From positions 1-39,512 of the forward strand of contig SVGW01000024.1 in assembly GCA_015056125.1 (NCBI GenBank): 39,512 nucleotides of DNA, in the 5' to 3' direction. Below the pieces are notes generated by a model. The model made no database searches and was not told the DNA's origin. It saw nothing but the letters and a program-made list of their open reading frames with translations. Shown here one piece after another: positions 1-8,022 of this stretch (position 1 is its first letter; every line of letters begins with the position of its first letter). Made by a program: the position numbers and the translations under genes. The DNA is from Clostridiales bacterium. Its GTDB lineage: Bacteria; Bacillota; Clostridia; Christensenellales; Aristaeellaceae.

Positions 1-330
1 ATCGAACAGGCGCAGCTCCGTACCGATCTGCCCAGCTTCAACGTTGGCGATACGCTTCGCGTTTTCGTTAAGGTTGTGGAAGGCAGCCGCGAACGTCTCC
101 AGGCGTTTGAGGGTACTGTGATTGCCAAGCGCAACGGCTCCAACCGCGAAACTTTCACGGTTCGCCGCGTTTCCTACGGTATCGGCGTGGAGCGTACGTT
201 CCCGCTGCATTCCCCCCGCGTTGACCATATTGAGGTCATCCGTCGCGGTAAGGTTCGCCGGGCTAAGCTGTATTATCTGCGTAATCTGCAGGGCAAGGCT
301 GCCAAGATTAAGGAAGCCGGCCGTCACTAA
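1..330 (+). CDS. rplS: 50S ribosomal protein L19, 3' part
   Basis: The reading frame is open from base 1 and gives about 109 residues of ribosomal protein L19, a large-subunit protein at the 30S/50S interface. Recognisable stretches are [18 protein letters not shown], the [19 protein letters not shown] core and the basic end [26 protein letters not shown]19 is usually about 115 residues, so only a few N-terminal residues lie outside the window. Arginine is read almost only by CGT and CGC, the codon choice of a highly expressed gene; the zinc-ribbon gene at 13560 and yebC share this bias. A strong terminator follows 15 bases after the stop, so this is the end of its transcription unit. Confidence 0.96.
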   Translation: MEQAQLRTDLPSFNVGDTLRVFVKVVEGSRERLQAFEGTVIAKRNGSNRETFTVRRVSYGIGVERTFPLHSPRVDHIEVIRRGKVRRAKLYYLRNLQGKAAKIKEAGRH

Positions 331-345
331 GACAGCAAAAGAAGA

Positions 346-374
346 GGTCATCCGAAAGGATGGCCTTTTTCTTT
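346..374. terminator. Bidirectional intrinsic terminator between rplS and the HD gene
   Basis: Eight-base-pair stem GGTCATCC / GGATGGCC (one G-T pair) around a GAAA tetraloop, followed by TTTTTCTTT for rplS. On the minus strand the same hairpin is followed by TCTTCTTTT just after the stop of the convergent HD gene, so it can serve both. Confidence 0.88.
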
Positions 375-993
375 ATCTTGAGATTACTTCTGAATATTTG
401 CACTCAAAAGCATCCCAATTTTTTAACAGCCTATCGATTTCCTGGCAAAAGCGTATGTATTCTTCGTCTGTTACATAGCTTTTGGCATAGCCGCCCTGAC
501 CGTATTTATTTTGCATATGCTGATAGCAGCGTTCCATATGCTGCCTCATGGTGTATTCAGGAAAATGCCGGAGAGAGTAAGCATGCGTGCGCCGGATGAA
601 TTCGTCAAGGTCCGTTGAACGATCTGCCGATGAAAGAATCTTGCCGTAATTGCTTCGGGGCGGATGATCCATTGAGGCGCGATGGTCTTCAATTGCCTCT
701 CGAATAATGATCCTTTGCTCCTCTGTAAAGAATCTCGCTATCATCACGTCATCCCAGAATATTTTTGCCGATAATTCTTCGTGCAGATCCTTATTAATAT
801 GATGAGCAATATCATGATACGCAGCAGCGGCAAAGACCATATTTTCATCAAGAGATTCAAATTGCTTCACGAACAGGAAACTGCGGCGGATCACATATTC
901 GATATGATTGATCCGATGCCCTTCATCATTTTTAGCATACAGCGGAAAGATATAGGTTTGAATGTAGCGCCTTAATTCATGATTGATTCGCAT
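373..993 (-). CDS. HD-domain phosphohydrolase
   Basis: The product is 206 residues and belongs to the HD superfamily of metal-dependent phosphohydrolases. The metal ligands are visible in order: H30 (GHRINHIEYV), H60-D61 (AYHDIAHH) and D124 (SADRSTDLD). A further conserved-looking stretch is EDHRASMD. Family members hydrolyse nucleotides or other phosphate esters; the substrate cannot be read from the sequence. The start was chosen at the ATG at 993 because AAGGAGG precedes it at good spacing; a GTG at 1017 would extend it by eight residues but has no ribosome site. It is the last gene of a minus-strand operon, 20 bases after the TIGR04076 gene. Confidence 0.85.
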   Translation of the reverse strand: MRINHELRRYIQTYIFPLYAKNDEGHRINHIEYVIRRSFLFVKQFESLDENMVFAAAAYHDIAHHINKDLHEELSAKIFWDDVMIARFFTEEQRIIIREAIEDHRASMDHPPRSNYGKILSSADRSTDLDEFIRRTHAYSLRHFPEYTMRQHMERCYQHMQNKYGQGGYAKSYVTDEEYIRFCQEIDRLLKNWDAFECKYSEVISR

Positions 994-1013
994 CTGTTCC
1001 TCCTTCATTTTGC

Positions 1014-1337
1014 TCACATGATTGCATCTTCATCCATTGCTTCTATCAGGTAACTGACCGGTCTAATGCCATCATTGCAGGAAGCAATAAATTGCTTTGG
1101 ATTGCGTAACTCGCCACCGTAAAAATTTCCTCCGCCATGAGCAAGTGTAAACACATATTCCATCATGGATTTCCAAGCATTATCACAAAGTCCCTCCGGT
1201 TTCTGAAAACCATTTGCGCAAATAAAGGTCATTCCCTCTTTATTATACGTGCAGGGATGCAAGTTCGGATTAGCGTATTGATCTGCTAAATCCTGATGCC
1301 ATGCGCATTTCAAAACGGTAATTTTTACTTTTTGCAT
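1014..1337 (-). CDS. TIGR04076 family protein
   Basis: A 107-residue protein that fits the TIGR04076 family of small proteins common in anaerobic Firmicutes. Typical features are the MQKVKITVLK start, the CDNAWKSMMEYVFTLAHGG block with G-N-F-Y after it, and the SCNDGIRPVSYLIEAMDE end. Six cysteines are present, but no known catalytic motif; the function of the family is not established. The gene starts four bases after the stop of the HTH-methyltransferase gene, with its GGAG ribosome site inside that gene, so the two are probably translationally coupled. The HD hydrolase follows directly. Confidence 0.8.
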   Translation of the reverse strand: MQKVKITVLKCAWHQDLADQYANPNLHPCTYNKEGMTFICANGFQKPEGLCDNAWKSMMEYVFTLAHGGGNFYGGELRNPKQFIASCNDGIRPVSYLIEAMDEDAIM

Positions 1338-1341
1338 CTGA

Positions 1342-2568
1342 TTACTCTCCTATTGTTCCGGTATAACAGACTGTAGTAATATGGGTGAGCAGTAATCCGC
1401 CTTTGGCGTGTTGATCAAACACTTGACGGATAGCGCGCCGAAAAGCTTTTCCGGCAACCGTTCCTGCCTCAGGAGCATATGAAGCACTACACGCGCCGCC
1501 CAGAAAACGATGAAAAGGCTGGCGGATGGTATTGTCAAATTCAAAGCGCTGCCAGAAGCCTGGGCCGAACAGATCATCCGCACGTTCTTTTCCTGTTCTT
1601 TGAAAAGGTCTTTGATACGTGCGGTATTGCTGATCAATTGCGGCCATCTCTTTATCAAATGGATTGCCGCGGACGTGGTTCCACAGCAGGAATACATATC
1701 CGCCAGGTTTAAGGATCCGGCGGATTTCTGCGCGGGTTGCTTCATTGTCAAACCAATGGTAGGCCTCTGCAATGGTGATTGCATCCACGCTATGATCCGG
1801 CAGCTTGGTGGATTCAGCAGTGGCAGCAATGACCTGAATCTGCGGCAAGGCTTCTGTACGCGCCTGGAGGATACGGCGCATATGAATGCTTGGCTCAACT
1901 GCATATAGCTGTGAAGCCCAGGGCGCGCACAGGGCAGCCAGTTTGCCTGTGCCGCTGCCAAGATCCGCGATAACGCTGCCTGTACCAACCGTTTCCCGAA
2001 TGAGATTGACTGCTTTTTCCGGCCAGCTGGGTCGGCAATCGTCATAAATCTGCTGCTTATCGACAAAGAGAGCGCAGTCGTGCCGACACTTACGAATGCG
2101 TTCCAGCAAAGATGGATCATGAATTGCCGCTTCTAAGGCAGCATCTGAAATCGTGTTTCCTTCCAGCAACCAATAAAGGATTGCTTCCGCCAGCAGTTGT
2201 TCTCGTCCCCTTGGTTCTTTTATGGAAATTCCCATGCCGTGCAGGGTACTGTCGATGGCAAGTGCAATGGGGGAGTTGGCTCCAAAGGCGTTTATCACGG
2301 TGGTTAGCGCTGAAATTCCGCTGTGCAGCGCATTTAGATCAATGGGCTGATGCTGGCGTGCTGCTCCGGCGCTGAGAAGTGCATCTGCTGTGGTGTGCAA
2401 TGCTTCAGCCAGGGGAAGAAGAATGGCGGCATCCGGCAGATTTTCACCATTCTCCCATTTGCTGACCGCCTGATAACTCACGCTAAGCCGGGTTGCCAGC
2501 TCCCTCTGAGACAAGCCGCGATTGCGGCGCAGCATACTGATGTAAGCTCCGATTGCAGTGATATCCAT
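1342..2568 (-). CDS. XRE-type HTH regulator fused to a SAM-dependent methyltransferase
   Basis: A 408-residue two-domain protein. Residues 1-65 are a helix-turn-helix of the XRE/Cro type (SMLRRNRGLSQRELATRLSV, SYQAVSKWENGENLPD). After a linker of about 110 residues comes a class I SAM methyltransferase: motif I VIADLGSGTGKLAAL near residue 200, acidic motif LYAVEPS, then AYHWFD and LKPGGYVFLLWN, which resemble the UbiE/Methyltransf_11 group of small-molecule methyltransferases. A DNA-binding regulator with an enzymatic domain suggests autoregulation tied to SAM or a methylated substrate, but that is inference. AGGAGG lies just before the ATG. It is the first gene of a three-gene operon with the TIGR04076 and HD genes. 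Confidence 0.85.
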   Translation of the reverse strand: MDITAIGAYISMLRRNRGLSQRELATRLSVSYQAVSKWENGENLPDAAILLPLAEALHTTADALLSAGAARQHQPIDLNALHSGISALTTVINAFGANSPIALAIDSTLHGMGISIKEPRGREQLLAEAILYWLLEGNTISDAALEAAIHDPSLLERIRKCRHDCALFVDKQQIYDDCRPSWPEKAVNLIRETVGTGSVIADLGSGTGKLAALCAPWASQLYAVEPSIHMRRILQARTEALPQIQVIAATAESTKLPDHSVDAITIAEAYHWFDNEATRAEIRRILKPGGYVFLLWNHVRGNPFDKEMAAIDQQYRTYQRPFQRTGKERADDLFGPGFWQRFEFDNTIRQPFHRFLGGACSASYAPEAGTVAGKAFRRAIRQVFDQHAKGGLLLTHITTVCYTGTIGE

Positions 2569-2600
2569 GGGGGATCGCCTCCTTTGATGTATGTGAAAGC

Positions 2601-2629
2601 ATCATAGCATGCGCAGTGCCCGAAAGCAA
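2601..2629 (-). promoter_or_regulatory. Sigma-A promoter of the HTH-methyltransferase operon
   Basis: On the minus strand, -35 TTGCTT (2624-2629), a 17-base spacer and -10 TATGAT (2601-2606), ending 33 bases before the start codon. Confidence 0.6.
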
Positions 2630-2713
2630 TCATGGGGTGCGGGAGCCACGTCAAGCGCAGGTTGACAGAACGTTTTCGATACAATAAGCAAAGAAAAGCC
2701 GGAATCTATAGAA

Positions 2714-2757
2714 TGAAAAAATGCCTGAATAATAGCGACGCTATTCTCAGGCATTTC
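2714..2757 (-). terminator. Intrinsic terminator of the secreted protein gene
   Basis: Long hairpin: outer arms ATGCCTGA (2721-2728) and TCAGGCAT (2747-2754), inner arms AATAGC / GCTATT around GAC. Read on the minus strand it is followed by six Ts, so it ends the gene whose stop is at 2775. Confidence 0.88.
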
Positions 2758-2774
2758 ATTCTGGCAGGCAGGGG

Positions 2775-4292
2775 TTATTCTGCTGTTTCAAAGAAATAGG
2801 CTTCTACGCGGGGATAATTTTTGATATTTCCCTCGGCATCCAGCACGCTGTAGGTGCCGGTAGCCTTTCCGTAGAGCTTCACCTTTGCGCCCTCGGCAAA
2901 AGCAGGCTCCTGGGTGGAAATTACGTAAATGATATCTTTGTATACGCCATCGGTGCGCTTGATGGCAAAGCCGATCACCCATTCGCCAGTGCTGGGGGTG
3001 ATAGAAGCAATATAGCCGGTGTAGCCCACGGTTTTTCCTTCATTGGATTCCTTTTTCAGATTAGCGTAAGAAATCTTTTTGGCTTCGTCCTTTATTTTTT
3101 CCATGCGTTCTACTTCACTGTAGGTACGGGTGGCGGTATAGGTGAATGTGCGGGCGTCCAAGCCTTTTTTTGTTACCGCGATTACAATATTATAAGTGCC
3201 CTCTGCGCTTGTATCCAAGCTGAAACTGAAATTTTTGCTGGTGGTGGATTTGGAATAGTTTACAGGGCCGGAAACGGATACCTGGGTTTTTGCGCCGGAA
3301 ATGGTGGAACCAATGATCTTGGTTGTATCAGAGAGGGTAGAGCCGGGGGTAGCCGTTAAATCAACGGGCAAAAGGCCCTTTTGATAGGTGACGGAAAACA
3401 TGCGCTGGGCAGTGATGGCGTTTTCTGCCTCGGAAGTGATCGTAACAGAATACACGCCCTGGGAGGGAAGGGTCACCTTAATGGAGAAGGAGCCGGAATT
3501 GGTAGCGGTATCGGTAAAAGTTTCGCTGCCGGAAGCGCCAAGAGAAAATACCGTGGCAGTTACCGTGGCCTTTTTTCCGGTCACGCCTTTGATGGTAAAG
3601 GTATCAGAATTGGTTTCAGAAGGGGGAGCGCTGGTAAAGTTCAGCTTAATGGGAAGCTCGGGCATGGGCAGGATCTTGGTAAAAGAAAACGTCTTCATGA
3701 TTTTTTCTAGGGCGGTACTGTCCGCTTCCTTGGCAGCACGATCCGTCACTTGCATATCCAATGTGATGGTGTAGCCGTTGCGGATGGTGCGCCGCTGATA
3801 ACCGGTGCAAACCTGAATGCCGTCCTGGCGAAGGGAATATTTGGTTTGCAAGAAGCGAAGCACATCGCCGCCGTAATTTTTCCAGGCGGCACTGGAATAG
3901 GAATAGCCAAGCAACCCGTAGGCGGTGCCATCGGTATGGGAAAGGCGGAATTCCTTGCGCATGGCATCTTCCTGATTATTCAGATCAAAATACAATTGCG
4001 CATCCAAGTTCTTAAGGGCGCTGATCACCAGTGTACGGTTGTTTTCCTGATCGTAAGCCTGCAAAAGGATACCTTCATTTTCAAATGAATTGGCAACGGC
4101 ATCATAATCCATGCCCTGCTGGGCAAGCCAATCGGAATGGGTGCTCAGGTTACGGGGCGTAAGCACCATCTCATAGGTATCAGAAGGAATATCCACCGAT
4201 GCATAAATATCGGAAAGGGTATAGGTTTCGGCCATTGCAGATGCCGTGAACAAAAGCAGCACACAGGCAAAGGCAAGAATAAACTTTTTCAA
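2775..4292 (-). CDS. Secreted multidomain protein with Ig-like repeats, unknown function
   Basis: 505 residues starting at a TTG codon (4292) seven bases after AGGGAGG; longer frames upstream have no ribosome site and would bury the signal peptide. Residues 1-22 (KKFILAFACVLLLFTASAMA) are a clear signal peptide with an AMA cleavage site. Residues 25-200 have no recognised fold. Residues about 205-400 look like two tandem beta-sandwich repeats, each with a pattern of F-TIKG-T/IIGST-G, T-SGSFS or S-KNFSFSLD, and a GVYSVTITS or EGTYNIVIAV end. The last 90 residues form a domain with VGYTGYIASI and AKVKLYGKATGTYSVLD, resembling an OB-like fold. It probably works outside the cell or on its surface. 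I do not recognise a family. Confidence 0.75.
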   Translation of the reverse strand: MKKFILAFACVLLLFTASAMAETYTLSDIYASVDIPSDTYEMVLTPRNLSTHSDWLAQQGMDYDAVANSFENEGILLQAYDQENNRTLVISALKNLDAQLYFDLNNQEDAMRKEFRLSHTDGTAYGLLGYSYSSAAWKNYGGDVLRFLQTKYSLRQDGIQVCTGYQRRTIRNGYTITLDMQVTDRAAKEADSTALEKIMKTFSFTKILPMPELPIKLNFTSAPPSETNSDTFTIKGVTGKKATVTATVFSLGASGSETFTDTATNSGSFSIKVTLPSQGVYSVTITSEAENAITAQRMFSVTYQKGLLPVDLTATPGSTLSDTTKIIGSTISGAKTQVSVSGPVNYSKSTTSKNFSFSLDTSAEGTYNIVIAVTKKGLDARTFTYTATRTYSEVERMEKIKDEAKKISYANLKKESNEGKTVGYTGYIASITPSTGEWVIGFAIKRTDGVYKDIIYVISTQEPAFAEGAKVKLYGKATGTYSVLDAEGNIKNYPRVEAYFFETAE

Positions 4293-4332
4293 GAAAAAGC
4301 CTCCCTTCGTATTTTCAGAAAACATACGCTTT

Positions 4333-4361
4333 ATTGTAACATATTTATACGGTTTTTTCAA
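4333..4361 (-). promoter_or_regulatory. Sigma-A promoter of the secreted protein gene
   Basis: Minus strand: -35 TTGAAA (4356-4361), 17-base spacer, -10 TACAAT (4333-4338). It sits back to back with the promoter of the GH3 gene. Confidence 0.8.
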
Positions 4362-4409
4362 CAGAAGCCTGCCGAATGTTTACAGTTCGTTTGTTTTAGC
4401 ATATAGCCG

Positions 4410-4438
4410 TTGCATTTTTGGCAGTATGCCGATATAAT
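4410..4438 (+). promoter_or_regulatory. Sigma-A promoter of the GH3 gene
   Basis: -35 TTGCAT (4410-4415), 17-base spacer, -10 TATAAT (4433-4438), 40 bases before the start codon. Confidence 0.82.
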
Positions 4439-4478
4439 GAAAAGCGGTCTTAGAATCCTTAATGCAGGAGGATCATGA

Positions 4479-5627
4479 ATGAAAGCATTTCGCGCTTTTA
4501 TTTTAATGGCGGTTTTAATTTTTTCTTTTGCTTCTTTGGGTCAATGTGAAAGCTTTGTGGTGGATGAAGAAGAAATGACTGCCACATTCAGGGAACGTGC
4601 CCGGTATATTATGCGGAATATGACCCTGGAAGAAAAAATTTATCAGCTGTTTTTTGTAACGCCTGAGGCCCTTACCGGCGAAAAGAAAACTTCAGCAATT
4701 GATGATAGGCAGCTTTTGAAAAAATATCCGGTAGGAGGCGTGATTCTGTTTGGTCAAAATATAGTATCAGAAAAACAACTGATGGAACTGACGGGATTTT
4801 TTCAGCAAAGTGCAAAGGAATCGGGATGCTTTCCTCCTTTGATTGCCGTTGACGAGGAAGGGGGCAGCGTGATCCGGGTAGCCAACAAGCTGGGGTATCC
4901 TGCGCCCTATTCTGCTGAAAAGATCGGCCAAACAGGCGATGCATCCCTGGCATATCAGGCGGGGAAAGATATAGGCGAATATTTAAAGGCGCTTGGGATT
5001 CATCTGGATTTTGCGCCTGTTGCCGATGTACTGGTTCATGAAGAATCTGAAATGATTGGAAGAGCATACGGAAGTGATGCCTATCTGGTATCTGATATGG
5101 CTGCATCCATGGCAAATGGCCTTCGGGCAAGCGGGATCATCCCTTGCTACAAGCATTTTCCCTGCCATGGTGCTGTGGATGAAACCCATAGCGGCATGGC
5201 TTCTGCCAGAAGAACACTGGAAGAGATGCGCGCCCTGGAATGGATTCCCTTTAAAGCAGGCATTGATGCAGAAATTGAAATGATTATGATTTCCCATTTG
5301 ACGCTTAGAAGCGTGGAGGATACCGTGCCGGCTTCTCTTTCTAAAACGGTGATTCAAAAATTGCTTCGGGAAGAATTGGGCTATGATGGCGTGGTGATTA
5401 CAGATGCCCTGCGTATGAGCGCGATCGTAAAGTATTATGATGCTGGGGATGCGGCAGTGATGGCGCTGCAGGCAGGCGCCGATTTTTTATTGATGCCCAA
5501 CAATTTTGAAAATGCGTATAATGAATTGTTCAAAGCGGTGAATAAGGGCAAAATAACCTTGGAAAGAATTGATGAAAGCGTAGAAAGGATCCTGGCGCTG
5601 AAAATTCAGTATGGCATCATACAGTGA
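4479..5627 (+). CDS. Secreted GH3 family protein, NagZ-like, with altered catalytic loop
   Basis: 382 residues with an N-terminal signal peptide (residues 1 to about 22) and one GH3 TIM barrel, the layout of beta-N-acetylhexosaminidases of the NagZ/YbbD type that trim muropeptides or amino-sugar glycans. Family marks are the PVGGVILFGQN strand, LIAVDEEGGSVIRV, LDFAPVADVL, KHFPCHG at 225-231 and the nucleophile region VITDALRM with D309. The canonical loop is KHFPGHG, four residues, then D-S/T-H. Here G is replaced by C229, and after HG only AVD, E, T, H237 follow, so the loop is one residue shorter and the usual Asp of the His-Asp acid/base pair is Glu. Activity may therefore differ. GGAGG precedes the ATG. 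It is alone in its transcription unit or reads into nfnAB 110 bases later. Confidence 0.85.
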   Translation: MKAFRAFILMAVLIFSFASLGQCESFVVDEEEMTATFRERARYIMRNMTLEEKIYQLFFVTPEALTGEKKTSAIDDRQLLKKYPVGGVILFGQNIVSEKQLMELTGFFQQSAKESGCFPPLIAVDEEGGSVIRVANKLGYPAPYSAEKIGQTGDASLAYQAGKDIGEYLKALGIHLDFAPVADVLVHEESEMIGRAYGSDAYLVSDMAASMANGLRASGIIPCYKHFPCHGAVDETHSGMASARRTLEEMRALEWIPFKAGIDAEIEMIMISHLTLRSVEDTVPASLSKTVIQKLLREELGYDGVVITDALRMSAIVKYYDAGDAAVMALQAGADFLLMPNNFENAYNELFKAVNKGKITLERIDESVERILALKIQYGIIQ

Positions 5628-5737
5628 AAAAAGCAGCGGCAGTACAATTATGTGAAGGAAATTTCCCCGGTGGCCAAGAATAATGGATACTCCAGACTTT
5701 TTCTGGAAGCCCTGATCATGATAAGGAGACGCATATT

Positions 5738-6577
5738 ATGAATAAAATTTTGCGCAAAAAAATATTAAACCCCACAGTAACGCTGATGGAAGTGGAAGCG
5801 CCGTTGGTGGCCAAAAAGGCTGAACCCGGCCAATTCATCATTTTGCGAGTGGATGCGGAGGGAGAAAGAATTCCGCTGACCATTGCTGATTTTGACCGGG
5901 AAAAAGGATCCGTAACGATTATTTTCCAAGTGGTAGGCGCCAGCACGGAAAAACTGAATCATTTAAACGAAGGCGATTTGATTCAGGATTTTGCAGGGCC
6001 GCTTGGCCGCGCCACCCATACAGACGGCCTTAAGAAGGTGGCTGTTGTTGGCGGCGGCGTAGGATGCGCCATCGCCTATCCTGTTGCCAAAAAGCTGCAT
6101 CATCTCGGCTGCGAGGTGCATGCCATTATCGGCTTTAGAAACAAGGATCTGGCCATTCTTGAAGAAGAATTTGCCGCTGCCAGCACAAAGCTTTTGAAAA
6201 TGAGCGATGATGGCAGCTGGGGAGAAAAGGGCCTGGTAACGGATGCGCTTCGCAAACTGCTTGAAGGCGGCGAAAAATACGATGAAGTGATCACCATCGG
6301 CCCCTTGGTGATGATGAAATTTGTGTGCAGGCTTACCAAGGAATTTGGGATCAAAACCGTGGCCAGCATGAATCCCATCATGATCGATGGAACCGGAATG
6401 TGCGGCGGATGCCGGCTGACGGTTGGCGGAAAAACCCAGTTTGCCTGCGTGGATGGCCCCGAATTTGACGGACACGAAATTGATTTTGACGAGGCGATTG
6501 CCCGCAGTGCAATGTATCGGGATGCCGAACGACATGCTCATGAAGAAACCTGCAACCTATTTAAAGGGGTGAAATAA
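5738..6577 (+). CDS. nfnA: NADH-dependent ferredoxin:NADP oxidoreductase, small (FAD/NAD) subunit
   Basis: 279 residues, matching the NfnA / sulfide dehydrogenase beta type subunit related to dihydroorotate dehydrogenase electron transfer subunits. The N-terminal FAD domain contains PGQFIILRVDAEGERIPLTI, the middle NAD domain VAVVGGGVGCAIAYPVAKKL, and the C-terminal part a cysteine cluster C222-x2-C225-x11-C237 (GTGMCGGCRLTV, FACVDGPEFDG) that binds a [2Fe-2S] centre. With NfnB it forms the flavin-based electron-bifurcating enzyme that links NADH and reduced ferredoxin to NADPH in anaerobes. AAGGAG precedes the ATG at good spacing. The nfnB start follows its stop by two bases, so the two subunits are made together. 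Confidence 0.88.
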   Translation: MNKILRKKILNPTVTLMEVEAPLVAKKAEPGQFIILRVDAEGERIPLTIADFDREKGSVTIIFQVVGASTEKLNHLNEGDLIQDFAGPLGRATHTDGLKKVAVVGGGVGCAIAYPVAKKLHHLGCEVHAIIGFRNKDLAILEEEFAAASTKLLKMSDDGSWGEKGLVTDALRKLLEGGEKYDEVITIGPLVMMKFVCRLTKEFGIKTVASMNPIMIDGTGMCGGCRLTVGGKTQFACVDGPEFDGHEIDFDEAIARSAMYRDAERHAHEETCNLFKGVK

Positions 6578-6579
6578 AG

Positions 6580-7971
6580 ATGCCGAATATGGCGATGGAA
6601 AAGAATCCCATGCCTTCCCAGGCTCCGGAAATCCGCAATCAGAATTTTAAAGAAGTGGCGCTGGGATATACTCCTGAGCAGGCGATGGACGAAGCTAAGC
6701 GCTGCCTGCAGTGCAAAAATCATCCCTGTGTAGGCGGATGTCCTGTAAAGGTATATATCCCTGAATTTATCCGCGAGGTGGCTCAGGGGAATTTTGAAGA
6801 AGCCTATCAGATCATTGCCAAGTCCAGCGCGCTTCCTGCTGTGTGCGGCCGGGTATGCCCCCAGGAAAGCCAGTGCGAAAGCAAATGCGTGCGGGGGATT
6901 AAGGGCGAGCCGGTAGCCATTGGCCGTCTGGAGCGCTTTGCAGCCGATTATCACAATCAGAATCATCACGAGCTTCCCCCAAAGCCTGCTTCCAATGGCC
7001 ACAAGGTGGCCATAATCGGTTCTGGCCCTTCCGGGCTTACCTGTGCAGGGGATTTGGCCAAGCTGGGCTATCAGGTAACGGTCTATGAAGCGCTGCATTT
7101 AGCCGGCGGCGTGCTGGTATACGGCATTCCCGAATTCCGCCTGCCCAAAGCTATCGTTCAAAAAGAAATCGATACACTGAAAGCCTTGGGCGTGGATATT
7201 CAAACCAACGTGATCATCGGCAAAACCATTACCATCGATGAATTGATGACGGAATACGGATACGAAGCGGTGTTTATCGGCTCCGGCGCCGGCCTGCCCA
7301 AGTTTATGAATATTCCCGGCGAAAATTTCAAGGGCGTATATTCCGCCAATGAGTTCTTGACCCGGATCAACCTGATGAAGGCCTATCAGCCTGGCAGCAG
7401 CACCCCCATTCAGCGCGGGAAAAAGGTGGCTGTGGTAGGCGGCGGAAACGTGGCCATGGATGCGGCTCGCTGCGCCAAGCGCTTAGGCGCCGATGTGAGC
7501 ATTATTTACCGCCGAACGGAAGCCGAGCTCCCTGCCCGCCGTGAAGAAGTGGAGCATGCCATGGAGGAAGGAATTGAATTTAAATTTCTTACCAATCCTC
7601 TGGAAATCCGCGGCGATGAGCAGGGCTGGGTGACGGGGGCGCTGTGCCAGGAAATGGCCCTTGGGGAGCCTGATGCTTCTGGCCGGCGCCGTCCGGTAGC
7701 GGTAGAGGGCAGCGAATTTGAAATTCCTCTGGATTGCGTAATTATGGCCCTGGGCACCTCTCCCAATCCCTTGATCAAATCTACCACTCAAGGCCTGGAA
7801 ACCCAGCGCTGGGGCGGCATCATTGTAGAAGAAGCCACCGGGCTCACTTCCCGGGAAGGGGTGTATGCCGGCGGCGATGCCGTAACCGGTGCTGCAACGG
7901 TCATTTTGGCTATGGGCGCCGGCAAAACTGCCGCTGCCGCCATTGACGAATATCTGCGCAGCAAATCATAA
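6580..7971 (+). CDS. nfnB: NADH-dependent ferredoxin:NADP oxidoreductase, large subunit (GltA-type)
   Basis: 463 residues, full length for the NfnB / homotetrameric GltA family. The N-terminal part holds the cysteines of two [4Fe-4S] clusters (CLQCKNHPCVGGCP and CGRVCPQESQCESKCVRG). Two Rossmann folds follow: FAD site VAIIGSGPSGLTCAGDLAKL and NADPH site VAVVGGGNVAMDAARCAKRL. The C-terminal VYAGGDAVTGAATVILAMGAG motif closes the FAD domain. Its direct coupling to nfnA makes the bifurcating transhydrogenase role more likely than glutamate synthase, although automatic annotation often says glutamate synthase (NADPH). GGGG of the nfnA end serves as ribosome site. A strong bidirectional terminator follows. 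Confidence 0.9.
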   Translation: MPNMAMEKNPMPSQAPEIRNQNFKEVALGYTPEQAMDEAKRCLQCKNHPCVGGCPVKVYIPEFIREVAQGNFEEAYQIIAKSSALPAVCGRVCPQESQCESKCVRGIKGEPVAIGRLERFAADYHNQNHHELPPKPASNGHKVAIIGSGPSGLTCAGDLAKLGYQVTVYEALHLAGGVLVYGIPEFRLPKAIVQKEIDTLKALGVDIQTNVIIGKTITIDELMTEYGYEAVFIGSGAGLPKFMNIPGENFKGVYSANEFLTRINLMKAYQPGSSTPIQRGKKVAVVGGGNVAMDAARCAKRLGADVSIIYRRTEAELPARREEVEHAMEEGIEFKFLTNPLEIRGDEQGWVTGALCQEMALGEPDASGRRRPVAVEGSEFEIPLDCVIMALGTSPNPLIKSTTQGLETQRWGGIIVEEATGLTSREGVYAGGDAVTGAATVILAMGAGKTAAAAIDEYLRSKS

Positions 7972-7977
7972 TAAGAA

Positions 7978-8022
7978 AGCCTTTGCCATCAAAGGAATGA
8001 TTGGCAAAGGCTCATTTTATTT
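7978..8022. terminator. Bidirectional intrinsic terminator
   Basis: Perfect 11-bp stem AGCCTTTGCCA (7978-7988) / TGGCAAAGGCT (8002-8012) followed by CATTTTATTT for nfnB. Read leftwards the hairpin is followed by TTCTTATT, and the stop codon of the convergent phosphatase gene (8017-8019) lies in the T tract. Confidence 0.88.

Noticed and set aside
4479..4550. Lipobox in the GH3 signal peptide (L-G-Q-C)
   Set aside because: Gln before the Cys is not accepted by the usual lipobox rule, so a plain signal peptide is more likely.
5650..5737. Short GTG frame between the GH3 gene and nfnA
   Set aside because: About 29 codons, no ribosome site, and it runs into the ribosome site of nfnA.
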